A DNA stretch of 64,000 nucleotides from Ruminococcaceae bacterium FB2012 (GTDB lineage: Bacteria > Bacillota > Clostridia > Oscillospirales > Ruminococcaceae): positions 236,645 through 300,644 of the forward strand of contig FMXS01000005.1 in NCBI GenBank assembly GCA_900104495.1, written 5' to 3'. A model generated the notes under the pieces. The model was not told the DNA's origin. It worked only from the letters and a program-made list of their open reading frames with translations, and ran no database searches. Below are positions 30,105 through 37,981 of this stretch, in pieces. How positions within the stretch are numbered: the stretch's first letter is position 1; each line of letters opens with the position of its first letter. The position numbers and the translations under genes are program-made.

Positions 30105-31178
30105 ATGCTGAATGTTGAAGTCAAGAATCAGAATTTGCAGACCCTGGCCGACTACCGCCGGGGGCTGATGAAAAAGCCGGAGCTGAGAAATCTGTTCCTG
30201 GAGCTGACTCTCCGCTGCAACGAGCGGTGCATCCACTGCGGCTCCAGCGCCGGAGACGTTCCCAGCGAGGAGCTGGCAGTCTCCGATTACGACAGGCTGC
30301 TCCGGGAAGTCAAGGAGGATATGGGCATCGGTCACAAGATGCTCTGTATCACCGGCGGCGAGCCGCTGCTGCGCCGGGAGTTCTTTGAGATTACCGACAT
30401 CGCTCACAGGCTGGGTTTCAGCTGGGGAATGACCTCCAACGGCACTCTGATAACCAAGGACGTTGCCCGTGACCTTAAACGTGTGGGTATGCGGACTATC
30501 TCCGTCAGCATCGACGGCCTGGAGGAAACCCACGACAAGTTCCGACGCACTCCCGGCGGCTACGCCAAGGCAATGCAGGGAGTTGAGAACCTGCTGGAAG
30601 TCGGCGGCTGGAGCGCGGTGCAGATAACCACCGTCGTCACTCACGAGAACATCTCCCAGCTGGACGAGCTTTACCGTATCTTCGACAAAATGGACATCGA
30701 CTCCTGGCGGGTCATCAACATCGAGCCCATAGGCCGTGCCAAGGCTCACCCGGAGCTTATCCTCACCCCGGAGGATTACAGGTATATGTTCGAGTTCATC
30801 CGCAACAAGCGCATCGGCGGGGAGCCGGTCTGCTACGGATGCAGTCACTACTTAGGCACCGAGTTCGAGCGGGAAGTCCGGGATTGGTATTTCCTCTGCA
30901 CCGCGGGGCTCTATACAGCCAGCATCATGTGCAACGGCGACATCACCGCCTGCCTTGACATCGAGCGGCGTCCCGAGTTCGACCAGGGCAACATAAAGCG
31001 GGACCGTTTCAGCAAGGTATGGAATGAACGCTTTGAGATCTTCCGCAAGGACCTCTCCGACGAAGCCGAGATGTGCCGCGACTGTCCCGAGGCGAAATTC
31101 TGCCACGGCGGAGCCTATCACAGCTTCAATTTTAACGAGCACCGCCCGGAAGTATGCTTCAAGGGAATACTGTTCTGA
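30105..31178 (+). CDS. Radical SAM/SPASM enzyme, candidate peptide maturase
   Basis: 357 residues. The radical SAM cluster motif C-x3-C-x2-C is at Cys38, 42 and 45 (RCNERCIHC), and the SAM-binding GGEP is at 84-87. The C-terminal SPASM domain has nine Cys between 243 and 351, including CNGDITAC and CRDCPEAKFC, enough for two auxiliary Fe-S clusters. Such enzymes typically modify ribosomally made peptides or proteins. The ATG has GAGGGA upstream and lies 9 bp after the lipoprotein stop, implying stoichiometric coupling. There is no clear separate RRE domain, but the about 35 residues before the cluster motif could help bind the substrate. It could also be an anaerobic sulfatase-maturase-like enzyme, though no sulfatase is nearby. 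Confidence 0.9.
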   Translation: MLNVEVKNQNLQTLADYRRGLMKKPELRNLFLELTLRCNERCIHCGSSAGDVPSEELAVSDYDRLLREVKEDMGIGHKMLCITGGEPLLRREFFEITDIAHRLGFSWGMTSNGTLITKDVARDLKRVGMRTISVSIDGLEETHDKFRRTPGGYAKAMQGVENLLEVGGWSAVQITTVVTHENISQLDELYRIFDKMDIDSWRVINIEPIGRAKAHPELILTPEDYRYMFEFIRNKRIGGEPVCYGCSHYLGTEFEREVRDWYFLCTAGLYTASIMCNGDITACLDIERRPEFDQGNIKRDRFSKVWNERFEIFRKDLSDEAEMCRDCPEAKFCHGGAYHSFNFNEHRPEVCFKGILF

Positions 31179-31200
31179 CGCGGACGCGGTATATTATAAA

Positions 31201-31300
31201 GAACAGAAAAAAGAATAAAGAATTAATAAGGTGTCCGCAAGCGGACTTTCTCCTTCGCCCTGCGGGCGATGCCTTGTTATTCTTTATTCTTTTTCTTTAT
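31201..31300. repeat. 100-bp MITE-like inverted element with internal hairpins
   Basis: Imperfect terminal inverted arms of about 25 bp (left AGAATAAAGAATTAATAAGG, right CCTTGTTATTCTTTATTCT) enclose two hairpins: GTCCGC-aa-GCGGAC and GCCC-tgc-GGGC. The element exactly fills the convergent gap between the radical SAM and XRE genes and may serve as their terminator. Its inner hairpins recur at 18063-18100. Confidence 0.7.
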
Positions 31301-31872
31301 TATTTCAGCGGGGGAAGCTCCGACGCGCTGTTGTTTATTTCGCTGTCGATCATGCTTTTGTAGTAGTCGGAGAGCCGGCCTGCCAGCTTGTTCAAAAGGA
31401 GCATTGCCTCCGACCTCACGGAGGAGTTGGCGAACACTCCTTTGTCGGAAAGCTGAGCGGCCTTTTTGGCGTGCTCCGCCGCCTGCTGGAGCGCCGCGAT
31501 GTCTCCGCCTTCGGCCCGGGAGGCCAGCGCCAGAAAGCTTCGTGCCCGCAGAGCGGTCAGCTCGTCGGTGAAACCGGCGATCTCCGGGGCTTCGGCCACA
31601 CGGGCGTATTCGCCCTTTTCAAAAAGCAGCCTGAGTTCCATGTACTCCGCAGCGCCGTCCGCGGAGGGCTCTTCCTCGGGCATCAGCTGCGACATCGGCA
31701 CCTCCAGCACCCGGCTGAGGTATTGAAGTGTCTTGACCGAAGGCAGGGCGGCACCGCTTTCGATCTGGCTGAGCATATTCCGCGTTATAAAATCCCCGAC
31801 CACCTCGGCCTGCGTCAGCTTTTTGGCAAGCCGGGCTTCCTTGATCCGCCGTCCCAGTTCGTTGCTGCTCAT
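31300..31872 (-). CDS. XRE-family helix-turn-helix regulator with TPR-like C-terminus
   Basis: 190 residues. The N-terminal about 65 residues form an XRE HTH (GRRIKEARLAKKLTQAEV, then LSQIESGAALPSVKTLQYLSRVL). The rest is Ala/Leu/Glu-rich and helical, resembling a TPR-like sensor. The start at 31870-31872 has AAAGGAG at a good spacing; the longer frame runs through the promoter. Its own promoter carries a palindromic site that is also present at the divergent nfeD-type promoter, so it most likely represses both. It has no phage or plasmid context. Confidence 0.88.
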   Translation of the reverse strand: MSSNELGRRIKEARLAKKLTQAEVVGDFITRNMLSQIESGAALPSVKTLQYLSRVLEVPMSQLMPEEEPSADGAAEYMELRLLFEKGEYARVAEAPEIAGFTDELTALRARSFLALASRAEGGDIAALQQAAEHAKKAAQLSDKGVFANSSVRSEAMLLLNKLAGRLSDYYKSMIDSEINNSASELPPLK

Positions 31873-31898
31873 GCTTGTCTCTCCTTTCGTTTGATATG

Positions 31899-31919
31899 AA
31901 TGTAAATTTGATTTACATT
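31899..31919. promoter_or_regulatory. Operator palindrome at the XRE gene promoter
   Basis: AATGTAAAT-N3-ATTTACATT is a perfect 9-bp inverted repeat centred 12 bp downstream of the -10, covering the likely start site. The same core occurs at 32076-32094. Confidence 0.82.
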
Positions 31920-31920
31920 T

Positions 31921-31949
31921 ATTATACTCACACGGACCAGGTTTGTCAA
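31921..31949 (-). promoter_or_regulatory. Promoter of the XRE regulator gene
   Basis: Minus-strand -35 TTGACA (31944-31949), -10 TATAAT (31921-31926), 17-bp spacer, perfect hexamers. Confidence 0.9.
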
Positions 31950-32044
31950 TAGGGAAGAGAGCAAAAAGCTTCAAAATATTGCATAAAAACGCGATTTTGT
32001 GAATACTATACAAATTGTGAACGGAATTTTTTCGCAAAAAGTAC

Positions 32045-32073
32045 TTGACAAAATGGGAAAAAGGATATATAAT
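32045..32073 (+). promoter_or_regulatory. Promoter of the NfeD-like operon
   Basis: -35 TTGACA (32045-32050), -10 TATAAT (32068-32073), 17-bp spacer. The leader is about 75 nt. Confidence 0.9.
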
Positions 32074-32075
32074 CT

Positions 32076-32094
32076 ATGTAAATGATATTTACAT
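32076..32094. promoter_or_regulatory. Operator palindrome at the NfeD-like operon promoter
   Basis: ATGTAAAT-N3-ATTTACAT, 8-bp arms, is centred 12 bp downstream of the -10, the same geometry as the copy at 31899-31919. Confidence 0.82.
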
Positions 32095-32157
32095 TTACTG
32101 TGTGCATAGACTGCGGGGGCGTTTCCCGCAATACGTTATAAGGAAGGAGCGAAAGAT

Positions 32158-32859
32158 ATGAATGAATGGTGGGAGGGACTCAGCACTGTCCTTAAAGTGC
32201 TTTACTGCATAGCGTTTCCGTCAACGCTGCTGCTGCTGATACAGACGCTTCTGGCGCTGTTCGGTATGCACGACGGCGGCGCGGGCTTCGATGTCTCCGA
32301 CACCTCGGGCATCGACTTTGACGGCGGCGGGATGCACGGAGGCTTCGACGTACCCACGGATATGTCGGCGGTGGACCTTAACCACGACTTCTCTCTGGGC
32401 CACGACGCCGCAGGAGGCCATTCCGTGGACGGCGGCAATCCCGGGGACTTCTCGTCAATGCGGATGTTCACGCTCCAGACTATCGTCGCTTTTCTGACGG
32501 TGTTCAGCTGGACGACTATCGTTGCCCTCCACGGCAAGCTGCCCACGGCGCTTGCCTTCGGTATCGGCCTGTCACTGGGCTTCATCGTGATGTTCGCGGT
32601 GGCAAAGCTGATACAGCTTTCCTCCAGACTGGCGGAGAACGGCACCCTTGACGTCCGCAACTGCCTGGGCCTTACGGGAACGGTCTACATCCCGATACCT
32701 CCCAAGGGGCAGGGCGAGGGCAAGGTCAACGTCACCGTCCAGGGACAGCTCCGGGAGCTGTCGGCAGTCTCCACCGGGGACGAGATACTGAAAACCGGCT
32801 CGCAGGTCCGCATCACCGACATCAGAGGCGATACGGTGGTGGTGGAGAATGAGGATTGA
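32158..32859 (+). CDS. NfeD/YuaF-like membrane protein
   Basis: 233 residues. Three hydrophobic helices (about residues 14-36, 103-120 and 126-146) surround an unusual Gly/Asp/His-rich loop of about 60 residues (DGGGMHGGFD, HDAAGGHSVDGG). The C-terminal about 70 residues form an NfeD-type OB fold: LTGTVYIPIPPKGQG, VNVTVQGQLRELSAV, GSQVRITDIRGDTVVVE. NfeD/YuaF proteins partner flotillins in membrane microdomains, and a flotillin gene follows two genes later. The Asp/His-rich loop could bind metal. Likely repressed by the divergent XRE regulator. Confidence 0.87.
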   Translation: MNEWWEGLSTVLKVLYCIAFPSTLLLLIQTLLALFGMHDGGAGFDVSDTSGIDFDGGGMHGGFDVPTDMSAVDLNHDFSLGHDAAGGHSVDGGNPGDFSSMRMFTLQTIVAFLTVFSWTTIVALHGKLPTALAFGIGLSLGFIVMFAVAKLIQLSSRLAENGTLDVRNCLGLTGTVYIPIPPKGQGEGKVNVTVQGQLRELSAVSTGDEILKTGSQVRITDIRGDTVVVENED

Positions 32860-33412
32860 TACCGCCTTCGCATACCTGAGTGCCGCCGAGGAGCATCCCA
32901 CGGGACACTTTTCGGGACACGTTCTGCTGCTGGTCTACTATGGGATGATAATTTTAGTGGCCCTAGTACTGGTCATCGGAACAGCAGTTCTCGTTGTCAG
33001 CAGACTCAAACGCAGCGGCGTACTCCACGGCGAGGGCGACAGGCTCCTTGAGACCGCATCCCGGCGGGGGATGATACTCCCGGCGGAGGTGGTGGGGCTT
33101 GAGGCGGTGAAAACTCAGAAGCTCGAATTGCGGGCTTTCAAAAAAAGTCGGGGCAGATCCGGCGATCCCCAGCCTATGCGCAAGGCCTATCACAATTTAC
33201 AGGACAGCAGAGTGTCATATAAGCCCACCGTCCGGGTGATGCTTGACGGCAAAAAACGGGAGCTTGAATACTTCCGTTTCGTCAGCGACCGGGAACTGCG
33301 GCTCCGGGAGGGACAGACCGTGAGGATATGTATCGACCCCAAGGCACCGGATGCTTTTGTGATAGTGGGCGATCATGCGGCGTACAGATATCTGAATAAG
33401 ATAGTAAGGTAA
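32849..33412 (+). CDS. Single-pass membrane protein in flotillin cluster
   Basis: 187 residues; starts inside the last codons of the NfeD-like gene (11-bp overlap), so it is translationally coupled. One strong hydrophobic helix (VYYGMIILVALVLVIGTAVLVV, about residues 30-51) is followed by a basic cytoplasmic domain of about 130 residues. The last third (VRVMLDGKKRELEYFRF, then GQTVRICIDPKAPDAFVI) resembles the DUF3592-type beta domain. Not recognised as a named protein. It probably acts with the NfeD-like and flotillin proteins. Confidence 0.75.
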   Translation: MRIDTAFAYLSAAEEHPTGHFSGHVLLLVYYGMIILVALVLVIGTAVLVVSRLKRSGVLHGEGDRLLETASRRGMILPAEVVGLEAVKTQKLELRAFKKSRGRSGDPQPMRKAYHNLQDSRVSYKPTVRVMLDGKKRELEYFRFVSDRELRLREGQTVRICIDPKAPDAFVIVGDHAAYRYLNKIVR

Positions 33413-33531
33413 GCCGGCAGCCGATACCGCCCGGGTAAAACGGCAAGACAAAATCCCGCGAAATAGTGCACAGATTTCAACAGTAGGTTTTGTGCAAATC
33501 AAATAATAGTTAATATCTTCGTAAAAAAATA

Positions 33532-33560
33532 TTGCAATACAGTAAAATGTATTGTATAAT
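33532..33560 (+). promoter_or_regulatory. Promoter of the flotillin gene with inverted repeat in the spacer
   Basis: -35 TTGCAA (33532-33537), -10 TATAAT (33555-33560), 17-bp spacer. CAATAC (33535-33540) and GTATTG (33549-33554) form an inverted repeat overlapping the spacer, a possible operator different from the XRE site. Confidence 0.75.
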
Positions 33561-33601
33561 AATGTAGAACAAAGTCTATACACAACAAGGAGGAACAGAA
33601 T

Positions 33602-35062
33602 ATGGGAACCGAAACAATCATCATTGTGTGCGTCGTGGCGGTAGTGCTGTTCGCTGCGGTGGCAGGCATCCTTTCCAGGTACAGAAAGTGCCCCTCGGAT
33701 AAGGTGCTGGTCATCTACGGTAAGGTCGGCACTGACAAGAACGGCCAGACCAAGAGTGCCAAGTGCATCCACGGCGGCGCGGCCTTCATCGTGCCGGTGC
33801 TTCAGAGCTACCAGTACATGGACTTGACGCCGATCTCTATCAACGTGGATCTGAAAAACGCTCTGTCCAAGCAGAACATCCGTATCAACGTGCCTTCGAG
33901 ATTCACCGTCGGCATTTCCACCGAGCCGGGGATCATGCAGAATGCCGCCGAGCGTCTGCTGGGTCTGAAAATGATCGAGGTTCAGGAACTGGCAAAGGAT
34001 ATCATCTTCGGTCAGCTGCGTCTTATCATCGCAACTATGGATATCGAGGAGATCAACTCCGACCGTGACAAGTTCCTGATCGCCGTTTCCAATAACGTGG
34101 AGATCGAGCTTAAAAAGATCGGTCTGAGACTTATAAACGTTAACGTAACGGATATCACCGACGAGTCGGGATATCTGGAATCTCTGGGTAAAGAGGCTGC
34201 CGCAAAGGCTATCAACGACGCGAAGAAGTCCGTTGCCGAAAAGCACCGCGACGGTGAGATCGGCCAGGCCAACGCTCAGAAGGATCAGCGTATCCAGGTA
34301 GCATCCGCCAACGCTTCGGCTATCGACGGTGAAAACACCGCAAAGATCGAAGTCGCTATGTCCGAGGCCAAGAGGCGTGAGGCCGAGGCCGAGGCTCTGC
34401 GTATCGCTACCGCTGCCGAAGCCGTACAGGCGGCCAAGGCCAAGCAGGATGCTTACATCGCTCAGCAGGAAGCCGAGCTTACCCGTGCCGAGCTGGAAAG
34501 AGCTACTCAGCAGGCAGATATCATCGTAAAGGCGCAGGTCGCCAAGCAGCAGGCCGAGATCGCTGCCGAGGCCGAAGCCGAAGTCGCAAGACGCAAGGCG
34601 CGAGGCGAAGCGGACGCTATCTTTGCGAAAATGGAAGCCGAGGCTAAAGGTAATCAGGAGATACTCACCAAGCAGGCCGAAGGTATGCGCAGACTGGTGC
34701 AGGCTGCCGGCGGCGACGCTGATGCGGCTGTCAGACTTATCGTGGCTGACAAGCTGGAGCAGCTTGTGGCTATCCAGGTGGAGGCTATCAAGAACATCAA
34801 GATCGACAAGATCACCGTTTGGGACACCGGTTCGGGTACAGGCGGGAAAAGCTCTACCGCAAATTTTTTGAGCGGACTGATGCAGAGCGTTCCTCCTCTC
34901 GGTGACCTCTTCAAGCAGGCCGGTATGGAGCTCCCCGATTTTCTCGGTAAGGACATCTCCGATGCTCTTGACAAGTCCCGGGAGGAAGCCGTAAAGCGCG
35001 TCTCCGAGGACGCCGAAAGCGCCGACGGCATTGCCGAGATCGTTGACAAGGACAAGAAGTAA
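33602..35062 (+). CDS. floA: Flotillin-family SPFH protein
   Basis: 486 residues. The N-terminal hydrophobic segment (IIIVCVVAVVLFAAVAGIL) inserts in the membrane. The SPFH/Band 7 domain spans about residues 25-200 (DKVLVIYGKV, RINVPSRFTVGI, NVEIELKKIGLRLINVNVTDI). A long Ala/Glu/Gln/Lys coiled coil covers about 200-345 with the EA-rich repeats typical of flotillins, followed by a C-terminal variable region with Gly/Ser and Asp residues. It organises membrane microdomains with NfeD proteins. AAGGAGG precedes the ATG. The length fits the FloT/FloA superfamily; the choice between them is uncertain. Confidence 0.93.
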   Translation: MGTETIIIVCVVAVVLFAAVAGILSRYRKCPSDKVLVIYGKVGTDKNGQTKSAKCIHGGAAFIVPVLQSYQYMDLTPISINVDLKNALSKQNIRINVPSRFTVGISTEPGIMQNAAERLLGLKMIEVQELAKDIIFGQLRLIIATMDIEEINSDRDKFLIAVSNNVEIELKKIGLRLINVNVTDITDESGYLESLGKEAAAKAINDAKKSVAEKHRDGEIGQANAQKDQRIQVASANASAIDGENTAKIEVAMSEAKRREAEAEALRIATAAEAVQAAKAKQDAYIAQQEAELTRAELERATQQADIIVKAQVAKQQAEIAAEAEAEVARRKARGEADAIFAKMEAEAKGNQEILTKQAEGMRRLVQAAGGDADAAVRLIVADKLEQLVAIQVEAIKNIKIDKITVWDTGSGTGGKSSTANFLSGLMQSVPPLGDLFKQAGMELPDFLGKDISDALDKSREEAVKRVSEDAESADGIAEIVDKDKK

Positions 35063-35083
35063 AATAATCAAAAGCATAAAAAT

Positions 35084-35114
35084 ATCCCCCGCGTTTTATT
35101 CGCGGGGGATTTTG
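35084..35114. terminator. Bidirectional terminator after the flotillin gene
   Basis: A 10-bp perfect stem ATCCCCCGCG/CGCGGGGGAT (35084-35093, 35101-35110) has T-tracts on both strands between convergent operons. Confidence 0.92.
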
Positions 35115-35163
35115 TGTATATTCGGTCGGTCATATCGGATCGATCGGCATTCTGAACTCAGAT

Positions 35164-35718
35164 TCATTTGTTCTTATACATCAGCTTTGATTTCAGATCC
35201 ACCTGGTCGTAGCCCCACTTGAAGCTCAGCCATCCGCTGAGGATGAAAAAGAAGGGCAGTACCGCAAACAGCGCAAAGCAGGCGGGATGCATCTCGCTGA
35301 CATCCGCGGTGTGCGCCACGATGTCGATTATCGGGAAGAAGAAAGCGTTGATTATCTTGTAGGCGGGCAGGAAGTTGAACAGTATCCCCGCTTTGGAAAG
35401 CACCAGCATCAGCAGCGATACCCAGCAGGGCAGCGATGCCGCAAGCCCGATCATAAAGCCGAAATTCCGGCAGGGCTCCGCCCCGTGAAGGCGCACCTTG
35501 CTCTCGGCCTTCTCGCCCTGTTTGAGGCCGTAGTCCGCCATTATCGCAAACACCGTGCAGATCCCCACGAAGCCGAAAAGGATGTTCCCGAAGAGGCCGA
35601 AGGCCTTCGATACCGCCCAAAAGAACAGGAACACGAACATCCCCAGCAGCCAGGTCTCCAGGAAGCCCCTTATCAAAGCGCCGATCAGCAGCTTTTTCTT
35701 GTTGACAGTGTTTTCCAT
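35164..35718 (-). CDS. Four-helix membrane protein downstream of argS
   Basis: 184 residues with about four hydrophobic helices (residues about 22-36, 41-60, 88-110 and 145-165). A lysine-rich cytoplasmic segment (KQGEKAESKVRLHG) lies in the middle. Not recognised; no catalytic motif is visible. GAGG lies about 7 bases before the ATG. It is the last gene of the ddl-murI-DUF1934-argS operon, 12 bp after argS. Confidence 0.75.
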   Translation of the reverse strand: MENTVNKKKLLIGALIRGFLETWLLGMFVFLFFWAVSKAFGLFGNILFGFVGICTVFAIMADYGLKQGEKAESKVRLHGAEPCRNFGFMIGLAASLPCWVSLLMLVLSKAGILFNFLPAYKIINAFFFPIIDIVAHTADVSEMHPACFALFAVLPFFFILSGWLSFKWGYDQVDLKSKLMYKNK

Positions 35719-35730
35719 AGCAGACCTCTT

Positions 35731-37503
35731 TTACATCTTGTCGGGACAGTCTATTTTCAGCATATCGAGGATGTTGACGATGACCTGCTTCACTGCCAGG
35801 GACAGAGCTGTCCTGGCCTGCATCACATTCTCCTCTTCGCCCATTATGCGGCAGTTGGTGTAGAAGCGGTGGTACTTGGTAGCCAGCTCCCACACATAGC
35901 GGGTGATGCGGGCAGGGTCGTAGTTCTTGGCGCTCTCGTTGATGACAGAGGGCAGGGTAGCGATATACTTGATAAGCTCAACCTCGTCGGGCTCTCCGAG
36001 GGCGGAAAGCATCTCCGAAGTGACGGGCTTGATCCCGATGTTCTCCTCTTCCAGACGGCGAAGCACCGAGCAGATCCGCGCATGAGCGTACTGGACGTAG
36101 TAAACCGGGTTGTCCGAGGTCTGAGAGATAGCCAGCTCCAGGTCGAAGTCGAACTGAGAGTTGGGCTCCCGCAGGTTGAAGAAGAAACGTGCGGCGTCAA
36201 TGGGTATCTCGTCCAGCAGAGTGGAAAGGGTGATAGCCTTGCCCGAGCGCTTGGAGAGCTTGTACTTCTCGCCTCCCCGCACCAGGTTCACCATCTGCAT
36301 TATCACCATGTCAAGGCGTCTCGGGTCAACGCCGAGAGCCTGCATAGCCGCTTTCATACGGGGGATGTATCCGTGGTGGTCCGCACCGAGGATGTCGATA
36401 GCGATGTCAAAGCCCCGGGTCACCAGCTTGTTGTAGTGGTAGGCGATGTCCGGCACAAAATAAGTGGGGATGCCGTTGTCACGGATAAGCACCCTGTCCT
36501 TCTCGTCCCCGAGGGCCGAGGACTTGAACCAGAGGGCGCCGTCCTGCTCGTAGGTGTAGCCGCTCTCTTTGAGCATTTCGATTATCTCGCTCACCGAGCC
36601 GTCGTTGTGAAGCTCGCTCTCTCTGAACCAGCGGTCGTAAACGATGCGGTACTTTTTAAGGTCCCGCTCCAGCCCCGCGATATTCTTCGGCAGAGCGTAG
36701 GCCACCAGCGCCTTTTTAACGGCACTGTCGTCGGCGTCGGCAAGATCGGAGCCGTTCTCGTCGATGTAGTTCTTGGCGTGTTCGATTATGTCGGTGCCGA
36801 GGTAAACGTCCTCGGGCATTGCAAATTTTCCGCCCTCTCCGCTTTCGGCGTAGAGCGCCGCGCAGACCTTCTCGGTGTCGTTGCCCTCAGCTTCGATGAC
36901 GGCTTTGCCCTCGGAAGAGGTGAGCTGACGGAATCTCAGCAGCAGCGAGTGGCCGAACTTCTCGATCTGATTGCCCGCGTCGTTGACATAAAACTCACGG
37001 GACACGCTGTAGCCTGCCCGTTCAAGCACCGAAGCCAGGCAGTCGCCTATGGCGCCGCCTCTGGCGTTTCCGATATGCATAGGCCCCGTGGGGTTGGCGG
37101 AAACGTACTCCACCAGTATGCTCTTTCCTGCGCCCAAAGTGGTCCTGCCGAAGTCCTCTTTTTCGGAAAGGACATTCGCCACCACTTCCGAGAACCAGTG
37201 CTTCGAGAAGTAGAAGTTGATAAAGCCTGCGCCTGCCACCTCACAGCGCTCGTAGTAGGAGCCCTCCAGGAACACGCGCTTTGCTATCTCCTCGCCTATC
37301 TTCCGGGGAGGCTGTCTGAACGCTCTTGCGCAGACCATAGCCGTGTTGGCGGACATATCGCCGTTCTTGGGGTCGGCGGGTATCTCAACGTTGAAAGCGG
37401 GGATGGGCTCCGCCGGGAAAACTCCCTCCGCAACGCACTCTCCGAGAGCGTTCATTACCAGCTCCCGCACCTGCTCCTGAGCCTTTTTTATCAGATCAGC
37501 CAT
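35731..37503 (-). CDS. argS: Arginyl-tRNA synthetase
   Basis: 590 residues, class I synthetase. It charges tRNA-Arg with arginine. The N-terminal Add1 domain (about residues 1-90) recognises the tRNA D-loop. The HIGH-type motif is in PTGPMHIGNARGGAIG near residue 130, and the KMSKS-type motif appears as KLSKRSGK. The anticodon-binding DALR domain covers about 460-590 and ends LDMLKIDCPDKM. GGAGG precedes the ATG. It follows a DUF1934 gene, the arrangement seen in Bacillus (ywiB-argS). Confidence 0.98.
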   Translation of the reverse strand: MADLIKKAQEQVRELVMNALGECVAEGVFPAEPIPAFNVEIPADPKNGDMSANTAMVCARAFRQPPRKIGEEIAKRVFLEGSYYERCEVAGAGFINFYFSKHWFSEVVANVLSEKEDFGRTTLGAGKSILVEYVSANPTGPMHIGNARGGAIGDCLASVLERAGYSVSREFYVNDAGNQIEKFGHSLLLRFRQLTSSEGKAVIEAEGNDTEKVCAALYAESGEGGKFAMPEDVYLGTDIIEHAKNYIDENGSDLADADDSAVKKALVAYALPKNIAGLERDLKKYRIVYDRWFRESELHNDGSVSEIIEMLKESGYTYEQDGALWFKSSALGDEKDRVLIRDNGIPTYFVPDIAYHYNKLVTRGFDIAIDILGADHHGYIPRMKAAMQALGVDPRRLDMVIMQMVNLVRGGEKYKLSKRSGKAITLSTLLDEIPIDAARFFFNLREPNSQFDFDLELAISQTSDNPVYYVQYAHARICSVLRRLEEENIGIKPVTSEMLSALGEPDEVELIKYIATLPSVINESAKNYDPARITRYVWELATKYHRFYTNCRIMGEEENVMQARTALSLAVKQVIVNILDMLKIDCPDKM

Positions 37504-37520
37504 ATATGTTTTCCTCCGTA

Positions 37521-37946
37521 TCAGTTTATCGTCTTTACGCCGATGTTTATCTCAAAGTCCCCGACGTAGCTTGAATTCACGTCAATGACATAGCTGAGGT
37601 CCAGCCGTCCGCCTTCCTCGGTCATGTCGCTGCTGATGCCCTTGGCGCTCACGCCCACCATAAGCTCGCCGTAAGGCGTTCCGTAAAGGCAGTGATGCTT
37701 TTTCCCCAGCTCAAGGACCAGCTCCATATTGGCCTCGCCCCTGCGTTTGAGGGTCACAAGCTCCTTGTTCTTCACTCTAACGCTGGTGACTGAGCCCTCA
37801 AAGCCCGAAGCCATGCTCTCGTCGTAGGAAAGCTCGTAGCCGTCCCCGTAGAGCTTCAGCTCTCCTTCGGTCATAAGCTCGGTCTGTTCGGTGTTCTCAC
37901 CGTCGAACTGCTTGCTTATCAGCGAAATATTTACTTTCTTTTTCAA
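37521..37946 (-). CDS. DUF1934 (YwiB-like) beta-barrel protein
   Basis: 141 residues of the calycin-like DUF1934 family, conserved next to argS in many Firmicutes. Features are an early TELMTEGELKLYGDGYELSY and a late LDLSYVIDVNSSYVGDFEINI, both beta-rich. No catalytic residues are known for the family. It lies 17 bp before argS and 35 bp after murI, so all three are co-transcribed. Function unknown; argS linkage is conserved by position. Confidence 0.87.
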   Translation of the reverse strand: MKKKVNISLISKQFDGENTEQTELMTEGELKLYGDGYELSYDESMASGFEGSVTSVRVKNKELVTLKRRGEANMELVLELGKKHHCLYGTPYGELMVGVSAKGISSDMTEEGGRLDLSYVIDVNSSYVGDFEINIGVKTIN

Positions 37947-37981
37947 TACTCTTCTCCTTTATCTTACAGGGGACAGCCGTA

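Noticed and set aside
33215..37569. Very long open frames on the strand opposite real genes, for example 620 codons opposite flotillin and 760 codons opposite argS; similarly opposite gpmI and the EAL gene
   Set aside because: They mirror strongly coding genes with clear motifs, lack ribosome binding sites and family features, and result from high-GC codon bias in the opposite frame.
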